Source of the DNA: Euryarchaeota archaeon
GTDB lineage: Archaea > Thermoplasmatota > SW-10-69-26 > JACQPN01
Direction: 5' to 3'
Assembly: GCA_016207515.1 (NCBI GenBank)
Contig: JACQPN010000019.1
Coordinates: 62,001 to 126,000, forward strand
DNA: 64,000 bases
The notes beneath the pieces were generated by a model. The model made no database searches. It was given only the letters and a program-made list of their open reading frames with translations, and was not told the origin of the DNA. Each line of letters starts with the position of its first letter. Position 1 is the first letter of the stretch. The position numbers were made by a program, and so were the translations under genes. Below, one piece after another: positions 24,976-32,858 of this stretch.

Positions 24976-25461
24976 TCATTTCCACGACGCCCCCTCGCTT
25001 GCTTCTACGTCCTTCGCATCCGCGATGTTCTTTTCGCGTATCTTCTGCCGATAGGCCTCGACGGCCTTCGCGACTTTGGAGTCTTTGAGCGCGATCATCT
25101 CGCCGGCAAGGACCGCCGCGTTCTCGCCGCCGTCGATGGCCACGGCCGCGACGGGGATGCCGGGCGGCATCTGGCTCACGGCAAGGACCGAGTCGAGGTT
25201 CACCTTGCCGGAGACCGGCACGCCGATGACGGGCTTTGTTGTGTGGGCGGCGATCGTCCCGGGGAGGGCTGCGGACATTCCTGCGATCCCGATGAAGACG
25301 TCGATCTCTGGCCTTCGAGCGAGCTCCGCGACGCGCTCGGGGTTACGGTGAGCAGAGGCGACCGTGATGGTGTATTTGATCCCCAGTTCCTTGAGGACGG
25401 CGCCGGCTTTCTTCGCGACCTCGAAATCGGATTTGCTTCCGAGGAGGATTGCGACACTCAT
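24976..25461 (-). CDS. purE: 5-(carboxyamino)imidazole ribonucleotide mutase / AIR carboxylase PurE
   Basis: 161 residues. Interconverts N5-CAIR and CAIR (class I) or carboxylates AIR (class II) in purine synthesis. Family motifs: LLGSKSDFEVAKKAG at the N-terminus, VASAHRNPERV with the catalytic His, and GIAGMSAALPGTIAAHTTKP followed by VIGVPVSG. No purK is visible nearby, so the class cannot be decided here. Upstream, TATA-like sequences lie around 25490-25530. Confidence 0.93.
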   Translation of the reverse strand: MSVAILLGSKSDFEVAKKAGAVLKELGIKYTITVASAHRNPERVAELARRPEIDVFIGIAGMSAALPGTIAAHTTKPVIGVPVSGKVNLDSVLAVSQMPPGIPVAAVAIDGGENAAVLAGEMIALKDSKVAKAVEAYRQKIREKNIADAKDVEASEGASWK

Positions 25462-25552
25462 CGTCTCGGGAAACGAAGCCCGTTCTATTAACGTATGCGA
25501 CGGACAACGCCCCGATGTAGGTACTTATACGTACTCTCGGCGAGCGCTACGT

Positions 25553-25566
25553 CGTTGGTTTTATCT
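25553..25566 (+). promoter_or_regulatory. Promoter of lipoprotein A, repeated before lipoprotein B
   Basis: CGTTGGTTTTATCT at 25553-25566 recurs with one change (CGTTGATTTTATCT) at 26033-26046, 30-33 bases before each ATG. It is probably a BRE/TATA pair with very short leaders. Confidence 0.6.
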
Positions 25567-25595
25567 CCGCCTTTCGCGTGCAAGTACCGGGTCCC

Positions 25596-26009
25596 ATGAG
25601 GAGAAACACGGTTTCGGCGATGGCGTTCTTCCTGGCGCTTGCGCTACTTTCGGCCGGGTGCACCAACCTGCCCAAGGGTACGGGGGAGGAACCAACGTAC
25701 TCGAAAAGCGTCGGCAATGCGAAGGACTCGTTCGGGTTCACGTACTCGGCCGTGAACCACACCGGCTCCGAGGACTTCCTGTGGGAGAACTCGAAGACCA
25801 AGGCGACGGTGGGCCTCAGCCAAGCGCAGCAAGGGGGAACGCTCATCGTCGTGATACAGGACGCTACAGGCCGGGAAGTCTATCGGGCCGAACCCAAGCC
25901 AACACGTAGCGTCGTGACCCCTACCGGTATCCCAGGCTCTTGGAGGATAATGATCGAGTTCAAGGGGCTCACCGGCTCGGGCTCGCTGGGGATCGCCGCC
26001 TCCACGTGA
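25596..26009 (+). CDS. Small secreted lipoprotein A
   Basis: 137 residues. The signal peptide ends with a lipobox (LLSAGC), so it is probably lipid-anchored to the outer face of the membrane. The mature part is a predicted beta-sandwich with KDSFGFTYSAVNHTGSEDF, LWENSKTKATV and GIPGSWRIMIEFKG. It is paralogous to the next gene (shared KD.F, WEN.KT.A.V, PG.W.I.I.F). No family recognised. ATG 25596 is used because it begins the signal peptide; an in-frame start six codons earlier is possible. Confidence 0.75.
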   Translation: MRRNTVSAMAFFLALALLSAGCTNLPKGTGEEPTYSKSVGNAKDSFGFTYSAVNHTGSEDFLWENSKTKATVGLSQAQQGGTLIVVIQDATGREVYRAEPKPTRSVVTPTGIPGSWRIMIEFKGLTGSGSLGIAAST

Positions 26010-26078
26010 AGGTCCAGCCCTTCCCCGCTGGACGTTGATTTTATCTATGGTAGAGGGGCTCCACGGCCAGGGACTTCG

Positions 26079-26471
26079 ATGACTAAACCCACCTTGCTTG
26101 CAGCGCTATGTGTTTTGGGGCTTCTCTCCGGTTGCACCTTCAACCAGGGGGCAGGCGGTCAGGCGGGCGTGTCTAACCAGAAGGACCATTTCGCCTACGG
26201 GCTTCAAGGCTCCAAGTCCGGGGAAGAGACCTTCAAATGGGAGAACACGAAGACCAGGGCGAGCGTCAACTGGGGCGGACAGGGGACCGGCACCTTCACC
26301 GTCCAGATCACCGATAGCGCCGGCACGAGAGTACTCTCCGACGCGTTCGGCGGCGCGGCGCAGGCGGGAAACAGCAAGACCACGGGCGCAGGTGCGCCGG
26401 GCACTTGGACGATCGTCATCGCCTTCTCCAACTTCAACGGCCAAGGCGGATTCGCCGTCGACGCCGTGTGA
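26079..26471 (+). CDS. Small secreted lipoprotein B, paralogue of A
   Basis: 130 residues with a lipobox signal (GLLSGC) and a Gly/Thr-rich mature part sharing the WENTKTRASV and GAPGTWTIVIAFSN landmarks with lipoprotein A. The two are tandem, separated by 69 bases, each with its own near-identical promoter. This suggests a local gene duplication that included the promoter. Function unknown. Confidence 0.75.
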   Translation: MTKPTLLAALCVLGLLSGCTFNQGAGGQAGVSNQKDHFAYGLQGSKSGEETFKWENTKTRASVNWGGQGTGTFTVQITDSAGTRVLSDAFGGAAQAGNSKTTGAGAPGTWTIVIAFSNFNGQGGFAVDAV

Positions 26472-26512
26472 CGGGCGCAAACCGTTTTCACCCCCCGGTG
26501 GTTTCGACACCT

Positions 26513-27253
26513 GTGGACATCCCGCGCTCGCACCCCCGCTACGAGAGCCTCATGACCCGCGAGAAGCTCGTGGCGGCCTTCCGCGAAGGGATAGTGGTCG
26601 AGGAGGGGCTCATCGCCCACGGTCGCGGCGAGGCATACGATTATCTTCTCGGCGAGGCGAGCCGCGACTTCGCCCTTCTCGCCGCGCGTAGCGGCGCGGC
26701 CGCGCTGCTTTCCGCAAAGCACCCTGTGATCTCCGTGAACGGCAACGCCGCAGCACTTGTGCCCGACGCTTTGGGCCTGCTCTCGAAGGCCACGGGCGCG
26801 CCGTTGGAGGTGAACCTTTTCCACCGGACGGAGAAGCGCGTCGCGGCCATCGAAGAGCATCTACGGGGATCGAGCTGCGACCATCTCCTGTCCGGTCCCC
26901 CGGACGCGATGATACCGGGCATCGACCATGCGAGGGCCAAGTGCCACAGGGACGGGATGTTCTCCGCCGATGTGGTAGTAGTGCCCCTTGAGGACGGGGA
27001 CCGTTGCGAGGCGCTCGTGAGGATGGGAAAGACCGTGATCGCCATCGACCTAAACCCACTCTCGCGCACAGCCCGCGCCGCCACCATCACGATCGTCGAC
27101 AACGTAACGCGAGCGGTGCCGAACATGGCCTCGGCGGCCTTCGAGATGAAATCAATGTCGCACGATTATCTTGGCCGACTCTCCGGTTCGCACGACAACG
27201 CAAAGACGCTCGCCGCTGCTGAAAGGTACATGAGGGAGAGCGCGTCGGAATAG
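26513..27253 (+). CDS. 4-phosphopantoate-beta-alanine ligase (archaeal phosphopantothenate synthetase)
   Basis: About 246 residues. Archaeal coenzyme A pathway enzyme that joins 4-phosphopantoate with beta-alanine using ATP. It shows the family opening IPRSHPRYESLMTREKLV, LIAHGRGEAYDYLLGE, the HPVISVNGNAAALVPDAL loop, EVNLFHRTEKRV, and the NMASAAFEM close to the C-terminus. Start is either GTG 26498 or GTG 26513; the second is nearer to the usual family N-terminus and has GGTGG upstream at long spacing. Confidence 0.9.
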   Translation: MDIPRSHPRYESLMTREKLVAAFREGIVVEEGLIAHGRGEAYDYLLGEASRDFALLAARSGAAALLSAKHPVISVNGNAAALVPDALGLLSKATGAPLEVNLFHRTEKRVAAIEEHLRGSSCDHLLSGPPDAMIPGIDHARAKCHRDGMFSADVVVVPLEDGDRCEALVRMGKTVIAIDLNPLSRTARAATITIVDNVTRAVPNMASAAFEMKSMSHDYLGRLSGSHDNAKTLAAAERYMRESASE

Positions 27254-27476
27254 ACCGGTCTATGCGGGATGCGACCCGCTGGGGGGCGTCGGTGACATGA
27301 GAGTTGGTTGTGGAGGCCGCGTTGGCCCTCGGCGGACCCATCTATCAGAACAAATTCTCATTTGGATATGAGCACCCGTCAAAGTATATGCTCGTGGCCC
27401 GCTTCGCCCGCCTTCGACTCACAAGCGCCTTCTGGCGGCTCTGACACGCCAAGGTAAATTAGTCCGGCCGCGGATA

Positions 27477-28196
27477 GTGCGGAGCGTGGCCGACCTCGCC
27501 CGTTACGCAACGACGATCGGCGGGATCATCACGATAGTGCCGGCGCTCGTGATCCTTGTCGCGGCCCTTTCCCGGTTCGACCGGCGGTTCAAGGACGAGA
27601 CGCTTTTCCTCATGTTCATGGGCGGCCTTGTGGCCGGCTTTCTCCTCGCCCTTTTCGAGGCCTTCACGGTTTTCATCTCGCCGGGCGGCATGGCGCTTCT
27701 AGGTTTTCCCGGCGTCGAACAGCTGGCGAAGACCGCGATACTCAACCGGAAGAAGCACCAGGACGATCGGGCGATCGTCTTCTACGGTGGTGCTTTCGGC
27801 GTGGGACTCGCGGCGATGCTCTCGCTCGTGCGAAGTGCCAGGGATCCCGCTTTCCAGACCTTCGACACGTTCGAACCCGCGTTCTACGTGATAATCGTCG
27901 GAGTGAGCCTGCTCCTCGTCCACTTCGCGACAGGGAGCGCGATCGGTCGGGGCGTGCTGCAGAAAACGCCGTTCCACGCGTGCGCATTGGCGGTCGTCTT
28001 GACGGCGCCGCTCTACGTGATGATGTTCGAGTTCGACCGGGGAAGGGCGCTACTCTACCTCCCGATGATGCTAGCCTACGGGCTCGCCCTCTTCTATTGG
28101 GCGACGGACAAGATCCTTCCCGAAGGCCTCGACGACGAGGCTAGGCGCCAGCTTCGAAGGGCGAAGAGGAAACAAGCGCGAGACGAGGTCGAGTAG
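27477..28196 (+). CDS. Polytopic membrane protein, unknown
   Basis: 239 residues (GTG start) with six or seven predicted transmembrane segments and a basic, charged C-terminal tail. Between the third and fourth segments is FPGVEQLAKTAILNRKKHQD, then FYGGAFGVGLAAML. The E-x-x-x-K and downstream small-residue helix faintly recall PrsW-type intramembrane proteases, but the second Glu motif of that family is not clear, so I leave it unassigned. TATA-like AAGTATATG at about 27379 lies upstream. Confidence 0.6.
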   Translation: MRSVADLARYATTIGGIITIVPALVILVAALSRFDRRFKDETLFLMFMGGLVAGFLLALFEAFTVFISPGGMALLGFPGVEQLAKTAILNRKKHQDDRAIVFYGGAFGVGLAAMLSLVRSARDPAFQTFDTFEPAFYVIIVGVSLLLVHFATGSAIGRGVLQKTPFHACALAVVLTAPLYVMMFEFDRGRALLYLPMMLAYGLALFYWATDKILPEGLDDEARRQLRRAKRKQARDEVE

Positions 28197-28267
28197 GAAA
28201 CGCGTTCGAGATGCCGTCAAGAGCGCGACCTAGGGGGCTACAAGTGGCGCCCTGAGGGACATCCCGG

Positions 28268-28720
28268 TCAGACGAAACGGAATCTTCCGGGCGTGGGTTC
28301 GTAGATCACTCCGCCGGCCACCAGCCGTTCGATGTGGGAAGCGGCGCGATCTCCGTCGATGCCTTCGGCCTCCAGCCTTTGCGCGAGACCCTTCTCGTCG
28401 AATTCGACCACGCCACCGCGCATGCCCTCGACAAGTGAATCCACGGTCGCGGCCTCCCCGCGCCTTGCCTCGACGCCCATCGGCACGGGGCGGCTTTGGG
28501 CCTCGCGGAACTCCTCGTAGGCCTCGAGCTTCCCAGAAAGGCGGACATTCAACTCGCCGAGGGCGCGACGCGCCTCCTCATCGGAATCGGTCGTGTAGAA
28601 CTTCTTGATCGCCGCCGACTCGTGCCGCTTTCCGCAACGTTGGCACGAGAACGTCTTGGGGGAAAGGTCGATTATCCGCGCGGTCCGGCAGTCGGGGCAG
28701 GCCACGACGCCGAACTTCAC
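28268..28720 (-). CDS. Zinc-ribbon protein with C-terminal winged-helix-like domain
   Basis: 150 residues. The N-terminus is a zinc ribbon (VACPDCRTARIIDLSPKTFS then CQRCGKRHESAAIKKFY), a build seen in small archaeal proteins of unknown role (DUF5817-like). The C-terminal ~60 residues form a helical segment ending RLVAGGVIYEPTPGRFRFV, like the wing of a winged helix. GTG start overlaps the pdaD stop (GTGA), so the pair is co-translated. A DNA- or RNA-binding role is likely but unproven. Confidence 0.7.
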   Translation of the reverse strand: MKFGVVACPDCRTARIIDLSPKTFSCQRCGKRHESAAIKKFYTTDSDEEARRALGELNVRLSGKLEAYEEFREAQSRPVPMGVEARRGEAATVDSLVEGMRGGVVEFDEKGLAQRLEAEGIDGDRAASHIERLVAGGVIYEPTPGRFRFV

Positions 28721-29193
28721 TTAACGAACACCAATGCCGCAAGGCATGTGCCGTAGTGGTCCATCGGGATGCTCAGTTCCTCGATGACGTAGCGCACGCG
28801 AAGGAGCTTGATGCCTCGGAGTTTCGCGATCTCCTCCATCTTCCACCGGAGGATCTCCTGCAGCGCTCGCTTGTTCATGTGGCCGTGGGATTCGGCGACG
28901 TAGCCGCCTTGGCCGTCCTCACGAAAACCATATGCGACGCCCGCGCTGATGGTCTCGCCTTCGCTTCCGCGCTGCTGCGCAAGGACGCAATGGGTGATGG
29001 CACCCATGGGAAGCTTGGTGCGACCCACCTTCTTGATGCCTATCGGAAGGACGCTCGACACGGGCACAAGGTTCTGTTCCGAGATGCGGGCGCGCATCAG
29101 CGCCTCGTCGAAGGCGTTGAGGTCCGATACCTTGCTGATGGCCTTCCCGCTAGTCGCAAAGAATCGTTGGGGAACAATCAGGATGTCGCTCAG
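28717..29193 (-). CDS. pdaD: Pyruvoyl-dependent arginine decarboxylase, apparently with a CTG start
   Basis: 158 residues if started at CTG 29193. The enzyme decarboxylates arginine to agmatine for polyamine synthesis; the proenzyme cleaves itself between two Ser, and the second becomes the pyruvoyl group. The cleavage site is in LVPVSSVLPIG; LPMGAITHCVLAQQRG and GETISAGVAYGF follow. The N-terminal region IVPQRFFATSGKAISKVSDL and NAFDEAL is conserved in the family, yet between the in-frame stop at about 29212 and the ATG at 29097 there is no ATG, GTG or TTG. The CTG has AGGTG seven bases upstream and gives MSDILIVPQ. Starting at ATG 29097 would delete the beta-subunit N-terminus. Confidence 0.82.
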   Translation of the reverse strand: MSDILIVPQRFFATSGKAISKVSDLNAFDEALMRARISEQNLVPVSSVLPIGIKKVGRTKLPMGAITHCVLAQQRGSEGETISAGVAYGFREDGQGGYVAESHGHMNKRALQEILRWKMEEIAKLRGIKLLRVRYVIEELSIPMDHYGTCLAALVFVK

Positions 29194-29339
29194 CGTCTCA
29201 CACCTTCGGACCTATAAACCCGTTAGGCCGACGAATCAAGTTTCGATACTTAAGGGTGACGGTGGGCCGCGGCGACCGTGATCGGCGCATGGCCGTCGGG
29301 CACAAAAATTCTTGAACGTCGCGACGCTAACACACGCCG

Positions 29340-30635
29340 ATGACCGCCCGCAATTGGACGAAGATCAGCCACATCCTCAAGGGAGAGCCGGGCGCAAGCG
29401 TAGCGCTACGAGGTTGGCTCTACCGCATCCGTTCGAGCGGTGGCATCGCGTTCGCGGTCGTTCGCGACGAGACCGGCATCATTCAAGTCGCCGTGAAGAA
29501 GGGAAACGTGCCGGAGGAGGACTTCCAACGCGCCGCGAAGACCAGCATCGAAGCGTCGGTGGAACTCGTCGGCGACGTCCACGCCGATCCCCGGGCCCCC
29601 GGGGGGAAGGAGATCCGCGCGAAAGAGTTCAAGATCATCGGCGGCTCCACGGATTTCCCCATCTACGAGGATCAATCGACAGAGCACCTCATGGACAAGC
29701 GCCACCTGTGGCTACGCTCTCGAAAACTCACCCAGATGATGCGCGTCAAGGCACAGATGCTCCATGGGTTCCGGGACTGGTTCGACGAGAACGGTTTCAG
29801 CGAGACGACGCCGTCGGTCATCACGACCAACGCGTGCGAGGGCGGCTCGACGCTTTTCAAGTTCGATTACTTCGGACAGGAGGCGTTCCTGTCCCAAAGC
29901 TCGCAGATGTACCTCGAAGCACTCATCTTCAGCCTCGGCAACGTCTGGTGCCTCACGCCGAGCTTCCGCGCCGAAAAGAGCCGCACGACAAAACACCTCA
30001 CCGAATTCGGCCACCTTGAAGCGGAGGAGCCTTGGGTTGACTACAAAGGAAACATGGAGATCCAGGAGCAACTCGTGTCCCACGTGGCCCAACACGTCGC
30101 GAAGACTTGCGAGACGGAACTCGTGGAACTCGGCCGCGAACCCGCCGCGCTGAAGAAGGTGACCGCGCCTTTCAGACGCTACACTTACGACGAGGCCGTC
30201 GAAATCCTGCAGAAACGGGGTTTCCCGGACTTCGAGTGGGGCGAGGACTTCGGCCAACCCCACGAGAGAGCGCTCGTCGAGGGCGAGGAGAAGCCCATCT
30301 TCGTGACACTCTGGCCGAGCGAGATCAAGGCCTTCTACATGGCGCAGGAGGGAAACCATGCACGCTGCGCGGACATGATCGCCCCCGAGGGATACGGAGA
30401 AATCATAGGTGGAAGCGAACGCGGGCTCGACATCGATTACATGAAAAAAAGGCTCGAAGCGGAGGGCGCCAAGTTGGAGGCGTACGAGTGGTACTTCGAC
30501 TTAAGGAGGTACGGCAGCGTGCCGCACTCAGGGTTCGGGCTCGGCACCGAGCGTGTTCTCACGTGGCTCACGAAGGCCGAGCATATCAGGGATGCGACGC
30601 CGTTTCCGCGCACCATTAATCGGGCGTACCCATAG
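29340..30635 (+). CDS. asnS: Asparaginyl-tRNA synthetase (class II)
   Basis: 431 residues. N-terminal OB-fold anticodon-binding domain (about 1-110), then the class II catalytic core with motif 2 TPSFRAEKSRTTKHLTEFGH and motif 3 GFGLGTERVLTWL. It is assigned as AsnRS rather than AspRS by TTNACEGGSTLFKFDYFGQE and the ending PFPRTINRAYP. A class II AsnRS gives direct Asn-tRNA formation. A TATA-like CAAAAATT lies about 35 bases before the ATG. Confidence 0.92.
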   Translation: MTARNWTKISHILKGEPGASVALRGWLYRIRSSGGIAFAVVRDETGIIQVAVKKGNVPEEDFQRAAKTSIEASVELVGDVHADPRAPGGKEIRAKEFKIIGGSTDFPIYEDQSTEHLMDKRHLWLRSRKLTQMMRVKAQMLHGFRDWFDENGFSETTPSVITTNACEGGSTLFKFDYFGQEAFLSQSSQMYLEALIFSLGNVWCLTPSFRAEKSRTTKHLTEFGHLEAEEPWVDYKGNMEIQEQLVSHVAQHVAKTCETELVELGREPAALKKVTAPFRRYTYDEAVEILQKRGFPDFEWGEDFGQPHERALVEGEEKPIFVTLWPSEIKAFYMAQEGNHARCADMIAPEGYGEIIGGSERGLDIDYMKKRLEAEGAKLEAYEWYFDLRRYGSVPHSGFGLGTERVLTWLTKAEHIRDATPFPRTINRAYP

Positions 30636-30682
30636 TGCGCGGAAACAAGATGACGAGCGAAGCGAAGTCATCGACGTTTCCG
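30602..30682. repeat. Nested inverted repeats across the asnS stop codon
   Basis: A perfect 12-base pair of arms, GTTTCCGCGCAC (30602-30613) and GTGCGCGGAAAC (30635-30646), straddles the stop codon. A third copy of GTTTCCG at 30676-30682 can pair with the same CGGAAAC, and GATGAC/GTCATC inside that span extends the alternative stem. Two mutually exclusive hairpins are possible. Confidence 0.7.
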
Positions 30683-30709
30683 AGAACGACGAACCGGGCC
30701 TACCCTTAG
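30677..30709 (+). pseudogene. Remnant of a second asnS 3' end
   Basis: The 11 codons read FPRTTNRAYP plus stop, compared with FPRTINRAYP plus stop at the end of the intact asnS 74 bases upstream. Nine of ten residues agree, but several codons differ at synonymous positions (for example CGC/AGA, AAT/AAC, CCA/CCT), so this is not a fresh tandem copy. It looks like the tail of a different asnS allele left behind by recombination or by an element that integrated at the gene's 3' end. Confidence 0.6.
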
Positions 30710-30819
30710 TTTTGGGGGCCCTATGATCGTCGAAGGAAAGATCGTTCGACAGCTCAGGCAGCATTTCGGACGGACACCTCGGCCAGGGGTCGGCAGTCAT
30801 TTCTGCAGCGATCAGTAGC

Positions 30820-31386
30820 TCAGATGTCGACGCCAGCCGCACGACATCTTTCTTCCTTCTCCTTCGCTCCCTTGGTCGCAAAGTAGGTCACGATCGCGAA
30901 GACGATCCCCACGAAGAAGAAGATGAAACCAATGAATATGATTCCAAGACCGGCCCCCGCGGCCACCCCCAAGGCTGCGCCCCCGGACTCGTCCGATGCA
31001 TCAGCAACCTGTCGGGCCCCGAAAACGGTAGCGCTCAACGGCACGAGGAATGAAAGCACCGTGCAAATCAGCCACATGCGGGGCCACGCTCTGAATTTCG
31101 ATTTCCCGATCCAGTAGCCTGCCGGCACCGCCACCACGATGGGGAGCCAGGTGGCGCTGAGATAGGTGGCGTGGAAGCTGGCGAAGACCAACACGATCAA
31201 GCCGCCGCCAACCGCTGCCCCCCATCGGAAACCCTTGGGAACCTTGAAATTGATCTCCACCGTCCGCAAAACGCGCCCGCAATTGGGACAACTTTGGGCC
31301 GTTTTGCTTACATCCTTCCCGCAGTCGGGGCAGCGCGTGAGATTCTGGCCGGGAACGCTTGGAACCACTGGACTGTCCTGGCTCAT
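30820..31386 (-). CDS. Zinc-ribbon membrane protein, unknown
   Basis: 188 residues. The N-terminus has a double-CxxC zinc ribbon (LTRCPDCGKDVSKTAQSCPN, then CGRVL), followed by about four transmembrane helices (from WGAAVGGGLIVLVFASFHA to IGFIFFFVGIVFAIVTYFA) and a charged tail. A zinc ribbon fused to a membrane domain is common in archaea but has no general function. It lies just downstream of the two-domain lipoprotein gene on the same strand (12-base gap), so they may form one unit. Confidence 0.65.
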   Translation of the reverse strand: MSQDSPVVPSVPGQNLTRCPDCGKDVSKTAQSCPNCGRVLRTVEINFKVPKGFRWGAAVGGGLIVLVFASFHATYLSATWLPIVVAVPAGYWIGKSKFRAWPRMWLICTVLSFLVPLSATVFGARQVADASDESGGAALGVAAGAGLGIIFIGFIFFFVGIVFAIVTYFATKGAKEKEERCRAAGVDI

Positions 31387-31398
31387 GGCACGGCCTAA

Positions 31399-32166
31399 TC
31401 AATATGGCGGAACCGCCGCGGTCTCGGGCTCCAACATCCAAGAGGCCTCATACTGGACCTTGGCGATGTTTGAATCGCCGGAAGGCTCGAACTGGATCGT
31501 CAGGTCGCCTTGGCTGCCCGGGGAGATTGCGTCCGGCCCATCCACGTTATAGGCGTTGAAGGAATTGCCGTCCGCGTTTAAGCCCTTCCAGTAGAACTGA
31601 CTTCCATCGACCTTCTCCTTCGCGTTGTCGTTCTTGACGTGAACGATGATCGTATGACATGTCTTGTCGTCGCCAAAGATGCACCCCCCGACCGTCTTCT
31701 CGGCCGAAGTTACTGTGATTCCGATGTTGGCCGTCCATGGCGTTATCGCATAGGGGGGAATCGCGGCGGTCGCGGCTTCGCTCATCCAGATCGCCCTGTA
31801 TCGAAGTGTAGTCAGGATTGCAGTGCCAGTGGAGTCAAACCTGAGGGTGAGGTCCCCCTGATTTCCGGGCGTAATTGCGTCGGCCCCTTCCGTATTGGGC
31901 GTCTTTATGATGGTTCCGTTTGAACTCGCCGCCTCCCAATAGAACATGTTGTTGGAAAAATCCTCTTTCGTATTGTTGTTCAAGACGTGGACGGTGAGCG
32001 TATGGCAGACTTTGTCCTTCGCGGAGAAAACGCAACCGCCTACCAGCGCCGAAGCAGCGGTAACGGTTAGCGAGATGTTCGGTTTGGTTAACTCCGGGTT
32101 GCTCGTGCACCCCGCGAGTGGCAACGCAATCAGCAGGCCAATGGTCAGCAAAACGTTTCGATTCAT
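31399..32166 (-). CDS. Secreted lipoprotein with two tandem Cys-paired repeats
   Basis: 255 residues. ATG 32166 begins a lipobox signal (IALPLAGC). The mature protein is two repeats of ~105 residues, each with VGGC.F....C HT followed by VHV.N.N.KE, FYW, a G.DAI.PG.QGDLT..F segment and Y.A.WM.E..TAA.PPY. The two Cys per repeat probably form a disulphide in a beta-sandwich, comparable with secreted DUF4352-like telokin domains, but I cannot assign it firmly. A TATA-like TTATTTATGG (about 32200) lies just upstream. Confidence 0.7.
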   Translation of the reverse strand: MNRNVLLTIGLLIALPLAGCTSNPELTKPNISLTVTAASALVGGCVFSAKDKVCHTLTVHVLNNNTKEDFSNNMFYWEAASSNGTIIKTPNTEGADAITPGNQGDLTLRFDSTGTAILTTLRYRAIWMSEAATAAIPPYAITPWTANIGITVTSAEKTVGGCIFGDDKTCHTIIVHVKNDNAKEKVDGSQFYWKGLNADGNSFNAYNVDGPDAISPGSQGDLTIQFEPSGDSNIAKVQYEASWMLEPETAAVPPY

Positions 32167-32256
32167 CACGACCCCGCCATCAGGCGTAAATGGGGAATCC
32201 CCATAAATAATCATCCACAAATAAAGAGAAAGCCAGAATGGCATTCTTATAGGGGG

Positions 32257-32436
32257 ATGCCACGAAGAGGAGAAGACCGCGGAAAGCCCCGACTCATCGA
32301 CCGTCAGAATCGGGTAGCGCTACCTTCCGAGGTCATGTCCGTTCTGCAGGTGGGGCCCGGTGATTATGTCACGTTCACAGTTGACGGCCAAGATGTGCGG
32401 ATTCTGAGGGTGCGGTGGTCCGTCGAGAAGAAGTAG
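32257..32436 (+). CDS. AbrB/SpoVT-type swapped-hairpin DNA-binding protein
   Basis: 59 residues: an Arg-rich N-terminus (MPRRGEDRGKPRLIDRQNR), then VALPSEVMSVLQVGPGDYV and VDGQDVRILRVRWSVEKK. The pattern R-x-ALPxEV...L.VGPGDYV is the swapped-hairpin AbrB fold used by small archaeal regulators and antitoxins. No toxin gene follows on the same strand; the RelE-like pair nearby is on the other strand with its own antitoxin. It is divergent from the lipoprotein gene, with a 90-base intergenic region it might regulate. Confidence 0.68.
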   Translation: MPRRGEDRGKPRLIDRQNRVALPSEVMSVLQVGPGDYVTFTVDGQDVRILRVRWSVEKK

Positions 32437-32507
32437 GGAGCGCCACTCCGTGGGCCTCTGCGTCCTGCCTGGGCGCCTTGGCCTAGCCAGACAGGTCCAA
32501 GAACACA

Positions 32508-32858
32508 TTATCGTCCCCTCCCCGGAAACCACTTGCTGTAGGTTTCGTGGTCCACAATCCGAATAACGCTAACGCAAGGGACGCCAGCGCGATTGAACAC
32601 GGTATAGAGTAGTCGCCAGAACGACGGCAAGTCTTCGACGTAAAGGCAAGAAAGCCTGTACCTGCCGAGAAGCGCAGGTGGAATGGCGGATCTTCGCACG
32701 ACTTCGCCGTGGAGCGCGTCCGCGAGCAATGCCTTTTTTATCGCATTGACGCGCCGAACTATTGATTTGGCTCGCTTGGAATGCTCGCGCTCCAGCTGCG
32801 AAAGGCCTTCGAAGGCTTCCTCCGTGAGGAAAACGTCCTGGGAACGCACGCCGGTCAA
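32508..32858 (-). CDS. RelE-superfamily toxin-like protein
   Basis: 116 residues. The N-terminal helices carry Lys/Arg (EREHSKRAKSIVRRVNAIKK), then HGEVVRRSAIPPALLGRYRL, LYVEDLPSFWRLLYTV and a closing VIRIVDHETYSKWFPGR. The final H.eYdKWF motif and the D-L-P-x-F-W-R-L-L-Y-T core are those of archaeal RelE-like toxins. TTG start overlaps the upstream stop as TTGA, so it is co-translated with the winged-helix partner. Confidence 0.7.
   Translation of the reverse strand: MTGVRSQDVFLTEEAFEGLSQLEREHSKRAKSIVRRVNAIKKALLADALHGEVVRRSAIPPALLGRYRLSCLYVEDLPSFWRLLYTVFNRAGVPCVSVIRIVDHETYSKWFPGRGR

Noticed and set aside
26405-26512. Longer phosphopantoate ligase reading from 26405
   Set aside because: The extension overlaps lipoprotein B and contains Arg-rich out-of-family sequence.
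27477-28196. PrsW-type intramembrane protease call for the 239-residue membrane protein
   Set aside because: Only one Glu motif could be matched; the second conserved motif is not evident.
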